A DNA stretch of 64,000 bases from Leptotrichia massiliensis. Lineage in GTDB: Bacteria; Fusobacteriota; Fusobacteriia; Fusobacteriales; Leptotrichiaceae. Shown piece after piece: positions 7,740 through 14,133 of the stretch. The stretch's first letter is position 1. Every line of letters starts with the position of its first letter. The DNA lies in contig NZ_FNVZ01000005.1 of NCBI RefSeq assembly GCF_900104625.1, forward strand, positions 1,605,485 through 1,669,484. The letters are read 5' to 3'. The translations under genes were made by a program, and so were the position numbers. The notes under the pieces were generated by a model that did not search any database, had not been told where the DNA came from, and worked only from the letters and a program-made list of their open reading frames with translations.

Positions 7740-9134
7740 TCAAATTAGTTCCTTTTTCTCCTCAATTTTCCTATACATGTAGTCAAAACTGAAAATTATC
7801 ACATAAACTGCTATTAGCATTGCCATATTTTTTATTAGCCCTTCCCCAAAGAATGAGCCTCTTGGGATATAAAATAAATTTGGTATGAAGTAATAGCTTG
7901 TTAATAATAAAAATCTATTTTTCACAACATATTTTTCGTATTTTATAATAAAAATTCCAAGCAGAATTGAAATTACAATTAACCAGAAGTAGCCTAAATC
8001 ATACATTTCTGCGATATAGTTTGAGCCGATTCCTTCTCCTTTCAAATAAGCACCCGAATTTAGGTAATATGTTAATTTATCCGCAATGGAGTTGGTTGTG
8101 GCAAGTGTTTCGAGCGACTGTGGCTTAAAGCCAAATATCCCCTGCAAGATGTAGGGGTAGCTTCCGTTTCCTACAATGCTGTGCTTGAAATTGATTGTGT
8201 AGCCAAGCACAAGATAGCTTACTCCTTGAGAAAACAAAAAATTAAAAATTGTGTTTACTAGATCCAGACTGAATATTTTTTTACTTCGCACAGACACTAG
8301 AATTTGTGAAAAAATCACTGTAAATCCTACTAATTTTACCATTGTCTTAGCTTTTATCCTGATTCCATAGACTTTTGCGTAATACCACATTATAAAAAGA
8401 AGCTGTGTCAAAAATATTGCTCTTGCTCCCTTAAACGAATCCAGCAGTTTTACCATAAGATAAAGTGAAGAAATTGTCAAAAATTTTCTTTTGGATGGAA
8501 TTGAAATTAAAAATATCAAAAATCCAATTGTCATTACTGTACCAGAGCCTTTTGTAAATGCAGGATAATCCACCCCTTTTAAAATTCCCGTATAATAAGC
8601 CTCGTATCCAGCCCGCAAAATAACCCTCAGCTGAATAAACATCTTGTAAGCTAGAGCAGGCAATGAAATTATAAACAGAGCCATTCCGACATTCGTAAAC
8701 AGCCTTCTGCTTTCAAGCGTAACACTGCTTCTAATCTCACTAATCTTCTCATTTGAAATCGCAATGAAAAATCCTAGATGCGTAAACAGTAACACTAGCA
8801 AAAAAACATTTATTATCTCATTTCTCACATCATAAAAAAAATAAAAGTTAGCAAACTTCGTAGCCCATCCAAACTCCTTATAATTCACAATATCCAGAAA
8901 TATTCTTGTAAAATTAAACAAAAACAGCGTATACAAAAAAATCATATACGAATTTAACCACTCCAAATAAATTTTCGCTGTAAAAAACGTATAAATATAA
9001 ACACTCATAAGCAGACATTCCAAAAATTTCATCTCCAGCGCCTCATTCTGAAAAGTAAATACACTTTTTAAAAACAACACAAACGCAATAAAAAATATAT
9101 GAAATATCAAAAACCCAATTTTATCTTTTTTCAT
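7740..9134 (-). CDS. Wzy-like O-antigen/oligosaccharide repeat-unit polymerase
   Basis: This is a polytopic inner-membrane protein with about twelve hydrophobic helices over 464 residues. A large extracytoplasmic loop (roughly residues 320-390, with GNGSYPYILQGIFGFKPQ and GEGIGSNYIAEMYDLG) matches the topology of Wzy polymerases, including the late 'SNY(I)AE..D.G' segment often seen in O-antigen polymerase-like proteins. It would join lipid-linked glycan repeat units in the periplasm. The true start is ATG 9134, because AGAGG lies inside the longer frame that opens at 9155. It is the first gene of the minus-strand glycan block. Wzy proteins are very divergent, so the call rests on topology and context. 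Confidence 0.75.
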   Translation of the reverse strand: MKKDKIGFLIFHIFFIAFVLFLKSVFTFQNEALEMKFLECLLMSVYIYTFFTAKIYLEWLNSYMIFLYTLFLFNFTRIFLDIVNYKEFGWATKFANFYFFYDVRNEIINVFLLVLLFTHLGFFIAISNEKISEIRSSVTLESRRLFTNVGMALFIISLPALAYKMFIQLRVILRAGYEAYYTGILKGVDYPAFTKGSGTVMTIGFLIFLISIPSKRKFLTISSLYLMVKLLDSFKGARAIFLTQLLFIMWYYAKVYGIRIKAKTMVKLVGFTVIFSQILVSVRSKKIFSLDLVNTIFNFLFSQGVSYLVLGYTINFKHSIVGNGSYPYILQGIFGFKPQSLETLATTNSIADKLTYYLNSGAYLKGEGIGSNYIAEMYDLGYFWLIVISILLGIFIIKYEKYVVKNRFLLLTSYYFIPNLFYIPRGSFFGEGLIKNMAMLIAVYVIIFSFDYMYRKIEEKKELI

Positions 9135-9307
9135 CAATTTACCTCTATTTTTCAATTTTTTCTTATTATTTCATCTAAAATTTTACCATATCACCATTAA
9201 AACTTCAATCAGAAATGTTGTATCATCGTTATTTAATTTTTTTACTTTGAGATAGTTTCCATTTACTAAGTAAAAATTTTAAAACTAACAACTTTCTAAT
9301 GAAATCC

Positions 9308-9340
9308 AAAAAAAAAAAAAAAAAAAAATAGTGATATAAT
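9308..9340 (+). promoter_or_regulatory. A(21) homopolymer abutting a TATAAT box
   Basis: A run of 21 adenines (9308-9328) lies directly upstream of TATAAT (9335-9340). With a standard 17-base spacer the -35 position would fall inside the run, so the tract sits where length changes would alter promoter strength. It precedes the micro-lipoprotein gene at 9401. No conventional TTGACA is seen. Read length of homopolymers can also be a sequencing artefact. Confidence 0.5.
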
Positions 9341-9400
9341 TTAAATAAACAATACTTTTTAAAACAATAAACAAAATAATACAAAGGAGCTGATTTTTAT

Positions 9401-9571
9401 ATGAAAAGTCTATTTAAAATTTTGATTATCGCTATACTTGGCTTGAGTGTTGTCGGATGTGAATTACTTGATCCAAAAGGATGGGAAAGAGCACGTCAAA
9501 AGGCAGCCGAAAGAGGAAGAAAATGTTATCTAGATCAATATGAAAATTTTTTTTGTGAAGATACTAAATAA
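9401..9571 (+). CDS. Micro-lipoprotein with C-terminal CY...C-x-D-T-K pattern, intact copy
   Basis: This is a 56-residue predicted lipoprotein of unknown function. A short charged start (MKSLFK) leads into a hydrophobic helix and the lipobox VVGC (Cys 20). The mature part is about 36 residues, rich in Arg, Lys and Glu, and ends with CY (42-43), a second Cys at 52 and EDTK. The two Cys could form a disulfide outside the cytoplasm (inference). AAAGGAG lies 11 bases before the ATG. A terminator follows at 9630-9670. Three related copies are in this window: 10815-10988 (no good start), 29893-30071 (frameshifted) and 38278-38451 (intact). The gene is too short for many gene callers. Confidence 0.75.
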   Translation: MKSLFKILIIAILGLSVVGCELLDPKGWERARQKAAERGRKCYLDQYENFFCEDTK

Positions 9572-9629
9572 AATATTAATTTATGAATTAATATAATAAA
9601 AATACAAAGTTGAAATATTTGTTTTAGGG

Positions 9630-9670
9630 AAAATTGCTCTATATAAAATTTTGAGTAATTTTCTTTTTTT
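9630..9670 (+). terminator. Intrinsic terminator after the micro-lipoprotein gene
   Basis: Stem AAAATTGCTC (9630-9639) pairs with GAGTAATTTT (9653-9662) and is followed by CTTTTTTT. Its position fits the gene ending at 9571. Confidence 0.7.
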
Positions 9671-9834
9671 ATTTCAAAAAATTGATTTATCTTCTCTAAA
9701 TAATTCAAATAAACAGAAAAACTTAAACAAATCCTATTTTACTGAAAATTTAAAATCTAAAAAATTCTATAGCAAATATCTTTCTAATTTACTAAATCAG
9801 TAGAACTTTTATTTGTTCGACTGCAATTTTCTGA

Positions 9835-9975
9835 CAAGTAAAAAGAAAAGTCTTGGAATTGGAAAATCTGGTAATTAAGTATTATGTAACTAATTTTAAT
9901 TATTGGGATAAATATTTACTGTAAAATAAGGATTTAAAGTAATGAGTAAACATGTGAAAAAAGAAAAAGTGTAAT
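9835..9975 (+). repeat. Degenerate fragment of the 11226-11580 repeat
   Basis: The segment shares TAATTTTAATTATTGGGATAA-like, TTTACTG, AAATAAGG, AATGAG and AAAAAAGAAAAAG landmarks in the same order as the right part of the repeat at 11226-11580, but its hairpin P3 no longer pairs well. It is probably a decayed copy. The rest of 9671-9995 shows no gene. Confidence 0.5.
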
Positions 9976-9995
9976 AAAAATAGTAAAAATGCTAT

Positions 9996-10036
9996 TAAAA
10001 AAATCAAATCTTTCACAAATTACTTGAAAAATTTGA
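9996..10036 (-). terminator. Terminator of the toxin-antitoxin operon
   Basis: On the minus strand TCAAATTTTTCA pairs with TGAAAGATTTGA (forward 10004-10036, 12 base pairs with one G-T) and is followed by seven T. It lies 18 bases beyond the toxin stop codon. Confidence 0.75.
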
Positions 10037-10054
10037 CTTTTTTCTTACACTATT

Positions 10055-10354
10055 TTATTGTGACTTCAAATATTTTTTTAAAGTTTTATAAAAATTTTCT
10101 CTTGTTCCTGCTAATAGTACAATAACTATTTTTTTATCTTCTATCTTAATTGTATACGCTAGTTCATAGTTAATTTTATTGTAAAAAATATCATAACCAT
10201 ATATGCCTGCTAAATCGGATTTCTTCATTTCTCCTATTTCAGGATTTTCCTTAATTTTTTTAATCGCTTCAGCAAATTTTTCTTTTAATTTTTTGTCTTT
10301 TAATTTCTTAAAATATTTTGCCGCACCAGTGAATATAATCACTTCCGTTTCCAT
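10055..10354 (-). CDS. RelE/ParE-family toxin of a type II toxin-antitoxin pair
   Basis: The 99-residue product fits RelE-like mRNA interferases. A Lys-rich helical N-terminal half (FKKLKDKKLKEKFAEAIKKI) precedes the strand-rich half, which has DLAGIYGYDIFY, a central YELAYTI strand and a final strand-helix segment IVLLAGTRENFYKTLKKYL with a conserved basic residue (Arg in GTREN). It would cleave mRNA at the ribosome when freed from its partner. It begins two bases after the antitoxin stop, the usual antitoxin-first order with tight coupling. Toxicity is inferred from family membership. Confidence 0.85.
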   Translation of the reverse strand: METEVIIFTGAAKYFKKLKDKKLKEKFAEAIKKIKENPEIGEMKKSDLAGIYGYDIFYNKINYELAYTIKIEDKKIVIVLLAGTRENFYKTLKKYLKSQ

Positions 10355-10356
10355 TA

Positions 10357-10695
10357 TTAATCCTTCCCAAATACATCCTCATAGCTTACTCCATTTTTTT
10401 CTGTATCTGATATTAATTTCTGAATTGCAGGCTTGACATTATTTTTTCTCACTTTAAATTCTTTTAGAAGTTCTTCTCCTGAATATCCTTCCTTTATCAA
10501 GTCCTCCAAAATCAAATCTGAAAATTCCATATCTTCATTTTCTTTCACAGGCGTTACAATCAAAGATCCTTTGCTAACCTTTATTTTTGCCTCTTTTGTA
10601 AAACCTAGATGTTCCATAACTTTTTTAGGAATTGTAATCTGATTTTTAGAAGAAATCGAGATTGTCTTATTCATTTCCAAAATATTACTTTCCAT
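10357..10695 (-). CDS. AbrB/MazE (SpoVT-AbrB domain) antitoxin
   Basis: This 112-residue protein has an N-terminal swapped-hairpin DNA-binding domain with the diagnostic SSKNQITIPKKVMEHLGF (about residues 15-32) and GSLIVTPV strand. A C-terminal tail of about 55 residues should bind and neutralise the toxin encoded directly downstream. Antitoxins of this type usually repress their own promoter. The ribosome site is AAAGGAG seven bases before the ATG. Pairing an AbrB-type antitoxin with a RelE-type toxin is less common than RelB-RelE but is known. The pair sits between two copies of a micro-lipoprotein gene. Confidence 0.85.
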   Translation of the reverse strand: MESNILEMNKTISISSKNQITIPKKVMEHLGFTKEAKIKVSKGSLIVTPVKENEDMEFSDLILEDLIKEGYSGEELLKEFKVRKNNVKPAIQKLISDTEKNGVSYEDVFGKD

Positions 10696-10814
10696 AAAAA
10701 ATCTCCTTTTTTGGTTTCTTTGTTTCTTGGTAAAATTATAAACCTAATTTCAAGTTTTGTCAATTACATTTTAGAGCAAAAATATTTATAATCTAAAGTC
10801 AAAATTTATAATTA

Positions 10815-10988
10815 TTGAACTTATCAACTTTAAAAATTTTGATTATCGCTATACTTGTATTAAATGTTGTCGGATGTGAATTGCTTGATCCAAAAGCATG
10901 GGAAAGAGCACGTCAAAAGGCAGCTGAAAGAGGAAGAAAATGTTATCGAGATCAATATGGAAATGTTTTTTGTGAAGATACTAAATAA
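10815..10988 (+). pseudogene. Second micro-lipoprotein copy lacking a good start
   Basis: The frame encodes a near-identical copy of the 9401-9571 lipoprotein: lipobox VVGC, ELLDPKAWERARQ, then CYRDQYGNVFC and EDTK. The initiating ATG and ribosome site are missing; the only upstream in-frame option is TTG at 10815 with no Shine-Dalgarno. DNA identity with 9413-9608 continues past the stop codon into AATATTAATTTATGAATTAAT, so it is a segmental duplication of about 190 bases. It is probably not expressed, although a weak TTG start cannot be excluded. Confidence 0.65.
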
Positions 10989-11225
10989 AATATTAATTTA
11001 TGAATTAATGGAATAAAAATACAATACTTAACCAAAAAAGAAAGGAACACATTCCCCCTTCTGTTTTAAATATCTATGTCAAATTATCATTCCATTTTAT
11101 GTGTTAACTGCTTATGTTTTTATATTTTTATTGTACAATATTTTATGTTGTAATACAAGGTGTATTCTATATTTCTTCAATTTGTTATTTTCAAAATTTT
11201 AACTACTATCCTTTAGATTTTAAGC

Positions 11226-11580
11226 GATTTAATACTATTTACCCATTTAAATAACGAAATTATTACAAACTTTTCTAATAAAGGGTATAAATCTAATATT
11301 TTCAAATAATTAAAATATAATTTTCATTTTTCAAACAGATTCTAGTATAAATAACCCGTCGGAGCATTTTTCTGTGCTGGCAAAACTGTCTGAGCATAGC
11401 GAGTTTTTTGTCAGTGCAGAAAAATGTCGTAGACTAGCCATAGGTTATTGCGTAGCAATCTTGCCACAATTTTAATTATTAGGATAAACTTTTACTGCAA
11501 GATAAGGTTTTGCGGCAATGAGCAATCCTACAAAAATAAAAAGAAAAAACATAATAATATGAAAAAATATTTATTAATCA
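11226..11580 (+). repeat. Double-hairpin repeat, second family, copy D
   Basis: Most of the gap from 10989 to 11699 is this element; no gene is seen there. Shared landmarks with the inverted copy at 29385-29745 are ATACTATTTACCCATTTAAATA, ATAATTTTCATTTTT, CAGATTCTAGTATAAAT, the long hairpin P1 (arms 11365-11387 and 11402-11426, loop TCTGAGCATAGCGAG), TAGACTAGCC, and the terminal hairpin with loop GGCAATGA (11504-11529), then AAAAAGAAAAAAC. Compared with copy E it contains about 55 extra bases (near 11447-11503). Confidence 0.8.
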
Positions 11581-11661
11581 CAATATCTAAAAAATAAATA
11601 AAAATAATTCACTTGAATGATTATGAATTCGTTATTAAACAACCCTATTATAAAAATTTCC

Positions 11662-11690
11662 AAAAAAAAGACTGAACATGTTGTCCAGTC
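11662..11690 (-). terminator. Terminator of the qmcA-nfeD operon
   Basis: On the minus strand GACTGGACA pairs with TGTTCAGTC around a three-base loop and is followed by eight T (forward 11662-11690), ten bases beyond the stop of the stomatin-like gene. Confidence 0.8.
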
Positions 11691-11699
11691 CCATATAAT

Positions 11700-12614
11700 C
11701 TATTTTTGTTCCACATCTTTATCTTTTTTAGCAAGTTCCGAAAATGCTGTAACCATTCCAGCCAGATTTTGCAGCTCGCTTGGAATAATGATTTTTGTTG
11801 ATTTTCCGTCTGCCACTTTTTCAAATGTTTCCATTCCTTTTAGTGACAATACCTCTTTTGTTGGTGCTGCTTCGTTTAACAGTTTCAACGCTTCTGCTTG
11901 TGCTTTTTGAATTGATAAAATTGCTTCTGCACGCCCTTCGGCTTCTTTTATCTGTTGTTCTTTTTTAGCTTCTGCTCTTAAAATTGCAGCCTGTTTTTCT
12001 CCTTCTGCAACCAAGATTGCCGCTTCTCTTTTTGCTTGTGCTTCCAGAATGTTTGCCCTTTTTTCACGCTCTGCCTTCATTTCCTTTTCCATTGCTACAC
12101 GAATGTCCGCTGGTGGCAAGATGCTTTTCAATTCCACACGGTTTACTTTTATTCCCCAAGGATCTGTGGCATCATCCAGTTCCTGACGCATTTTCGTGTT
12201 GATAATATCTCTTGAAGTCAATGTCTGATCGACTGTCATATCTCCAATAATATTTCTCAAAGTTGTTGCTGTCAAATTTTCAATTGCTGAAAGTGGACGT
12301 TCTACTCCATAAGTGTACAGCTTCGGATCAGTTATCTGAAAATAAACAACTGTATCAATTTGCATTGTGGCGTTATCCTTTGTAATAACAGGCTGTGGAG
12401 GAAAATCCACAACTTGTTCCTTTAAAGACACGCTTCTTGCAACCCTGTCAAAAAATGGATTCAGAAAGCTAAGCCCCGAACTTAGGGATCTATCGTATTT
12501 CCCCAATTTTTCAATAATAAGTACACGTGATTCTGGTACAATCTTTATTGATTTAAAAATGTAAATTAACGCTATTACAATAAGAATAACTATTAATGGT
12601 AAACTCCAATACAT
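11700..12614 (-). CDS. qmcA: SPFH/stomatin-like membrane protein (QmcA/paraslipin family)
   Basis: This is a membrane-anchored scaffold of the SPFH superfamily. One N-terminal TM helix (about residues 5-20) is followed by the SPFH domain starting VPESRVLIIEKLGKYDR, with the family signatures SLKEQVVDFPPQPVITKDN (about 90-108) and WGIKVNRVELKSILPP (about 170-185). A long Ala/Glu coiled coil (about 195-255) then drives oligomerisation, before a short tail. At 304 residues it is standard length. The NfeD gene sits upstream on the same strand; stomatin and NfeD proteins are encoded together in most bacteria and work as a membrane-quality-control pair. The exact role is unproven. Confidence 0.93.
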   Translation of the reverse strand: MYWSLPLIVILIVIALIYIFKSIKIVPESRVLIIEKLGKYDRSLSSGLSFLNPFFDRVARSVSLKEQVVDFPPQPVITKDNATMQIDTVVYFQITDPKLYTYGVERPLSAIENLTATTLRNIIGDMTVDQTLTSRDIINTKMRQELDDATDPWGIKVNRVELKSILPPADIRVAMEKEMKAEREKRANILEAQAKREAAILVAEGEKQAAILRAEAKKEQQIKEAEGRAEAILSIQKAQAEALKLLNEAAPTKEVLSLKGMETFEKVADGKSTKIIIPSELQNLAGMVTAFSELAKKDKDVEQK

Positions 12615-12649
12615 AATAATATTACCTCCTATTTTTATTTAAAAAATTA

Positions 12650-13075
12650 TCATTTTCTTTCAAGAATTATCTTGTTGCCTTTAAAGCCTTTAATTTTAAC
12701 AATTTCTCCATTTGACAATATTTCCTCGCTTACTCCTGTCCAAATGGATCCTTTAAATTTTACTTCATATTCCTTTTCAGTTTGTTTAGTATCGACTACT
12801 TTTTCAATTTTTACATCAGTCCCTTTCATGCTTGCATCAAAATTTGTCTTTCTTTGCAATTCAATATATTTTCTCAAGACTGGACGTGTAAATATTAGGA
12901 AAATTACCGAAAGTACAGCAAATATTAAAAACTGTATTAGCGAATCTTCTATAAAATTTGCAAGAAACATTACAATTAAAGCTGAAAGTGCAAACCAAAT
13001 TGTTACAAGCCCCGGAATAATTATTTCCAGAATTGCCGCTGCTCCTGACAAAATTGCCCAAAATAATGCTCCCAT
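12650..13075 (-). CDS. NfeD family membrane protein
   Basis: This 141-residue NfeD1b-type protein has no serine-protease domain. Three hydrophobic segments (about residues 3-70) precede a C-terminal OB-fold beta-barrel starting near GTDVKIEKVVD and ending GFKGNKIILE. It is encoded immediately upstream of the QmcA-like gene (35-base gap), the standard NfeD-stomatin arrangement; the OB domain is thought to bind the partner SPFH protein. The start ATG 13075 has AAGGAG. A frame from 13109 in another phase is a shadow. Confidence 0.9.
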   Translation of the reverse strand: MGALFWAILSGAAAILEIIIPGLVTIWFALSALIVMFLANFIEDSLIQFLIFAVLSVIFLIFTRPVLRKYIELQRKTNFDASMKGTDVKIEKVVDTKQTEKEYEVKFKGSIWTGVSEEILSNGEIVKIKGFKGNKIILERK

Positions 13076-13119
13076 TTTTCTCTCTCCTTTTTTCTGATAA
13101 ATACTTCAACTACAAAATC

Positions 13120-13230
13120 TTAAAGTCCTGAAAAACCTACTCCAACATGAATCGAATTTGTTCCTTTTCCAGTACTGCTGCAAGCTGCAAGTGTAAACAA
13201 AATCATAATCAAAATAATTAGTTTTTTCAT
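13120..13230 (-). CDS. Micro-lipoprotein with GVG motif
   Basis: This 36-residue predicted lipoprotein has an MKKLI start, hydrophobic core and lipobox TLAAC (Cys 17), leaving a mature peptide of about 20 residues with SIHVGVGFSGL at the end. GGAGG lies five bases before the ATG. The ending resembles that of another micro-lipoprotein at 13914-14027 (NVGVGPGGLHGGVGVYF). Similar tiny lipoproteins with a VGVG tail look like a family. It is too short for standard gene callers, and no function can be assigned. Confidence 0.6.
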   Translation of the reverse strand: MKKLIILIMILFTLAACSSTGKGTNSIHVGVGFSGL

Positions 13231-13289
13231 TTCATCCTCCTAACTTTTTCAGTTATAAATTTTTAAATTTTAGTAACAAATTTATCGTT

Positions 13290-13889
13290 CTACTTTATAA
13301 CAAATCTCCAGTTGCCATCAACTTTTTCCATTAATTCTCTGCTTTCTCCATAACTATAAACAGCATTTTTTAAATTTAATTTCACAACTTTTCTTGCAGT
13401 ATCCTTTATTATGCTGTCTATTTTTTGTTTGTCTGTATTTGATAAAATTTTTCCATCAATTTTTTCAAAAGAATAACCCATTTGTCTTTTAAATTCATTT
13501 TTAAACATTGCATCATATTTAGGCAGAGAATTTGTTCCTATTGTCGGAGTTTTGTATTTAGCTGTTATTTCTGCTTTCTTTTCACTTAAAAATTCAATTT
13601 TAGTGATTGTTATTTGAGCATTTGTAGACAGTATAATAAGCGTTTCATCAACAAACTTGCTGTATATCTCGTCTGATAAATTTTTATTTTTTTTATCTTC
13701 TATACGTGAAAAATGATTTTTCAATCCAGATTCTGTGAATGTATTTATTACACTTTTTTCTATAAGCACAGAATTTTTTTCCATTTCGCTCTGCGTCATT
13801 TTTACAGAAGTTCTTTTAGAAATTTTATATTGTGCTGTAAAACTTATAGAAAATATCATTAAATACAACAATATTAAGAATTTTTTCAT
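13290..13889 (-). CDS. Secreted protein of unknown function
   Basis: I do not recognise this 199-residue protein. It has a signal peptide (MKKFLILLYLMIFSISFTA, likely cut near residue 19) and a mature domain of alternating amphipathic strands and helices. A DUF4878/NTF2-like topology is possible: STNAQITITKIEFLSEKKAEITAKYK reads as paired strands, and the end ELMEKVDGNWRFVIK resembles the closing 'K.DGKWK' strand of NTF2-like secreted domains. It lies between two GVG micro-lipoprotein genes on the same strand, so the three may form a small envelope operon. The ribosome site is AAGG..AGG. Confidence 0.65.
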   Translation of the reverse strand: MKKFLILLYLMIFSISFTAQYKISKRTSVKMTQSEMEKNSVLIEKSVINTFTESGLKNHFSRIEDKKNKNLSDEIYSKFVDETLIILSTNAQITITKIEFLSEKKAEITAKYKTPTIGTNSLPKYDAMFKNEFKRQMGYSFEKIDGKILSNTDKQKIDSIIKDTARKVVKLNLKNAVYSYGESRELMEKVDGNWRFVIK

Positions 13890-13913
13890 AGTCTTTACAA
13901 CCTTTCCTTAAAT

Positions 13914-14027
13914 TTAAAAATAAACTCCAACTCCACCATGCAATCCACCTGGTCCAACACCTACATTAGCTGATAAGCACGAACTTAAAGCTAAAGCCAA
14001 TAAGACCAATATCAAAAGCTTTCTCAT
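13914..14027 (-). CDS. Micro-lipoprotein with repeated VGVG motif
   Basis: This 37-residue predicted lipoprotein has an MRKLL start, a Leu/Ala helix and lipobox LSSC (Cys 17), with a Gly-rich mature peptide NVGVGPGGLHGGVGVYF. GGAGG sits four bases before the ATG. It lies 24 bases upstream of the secreted protein gene at 13290-13889 and resembles the peptide encoded at 13120-13230, so the three could be co-transcribed. Function is unknown. Confidence 0.6.
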   Translation of the reverse strand: MRKLLILVLLALALSSCLSANVGVGPGGLHGGVGVYF

Positions 14028-14133
14028 ATTTCCTCCATTTTAAATTTATTTTGTTTAATGTATTTTACAATTATAATCTTAATTTTTCAAGTTTTTTATT
14101 CATTAAACTTGTCTGATAACTTAAATCCCAATA

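Noticed and set aside
11700..12614. HflC/HflK-type protease regulator instead of QmcA
   Set aside because: Single SPFH gene paired with NfeD and with the paraslipin signature WGIKVNRVELK; no second Hfl partner.
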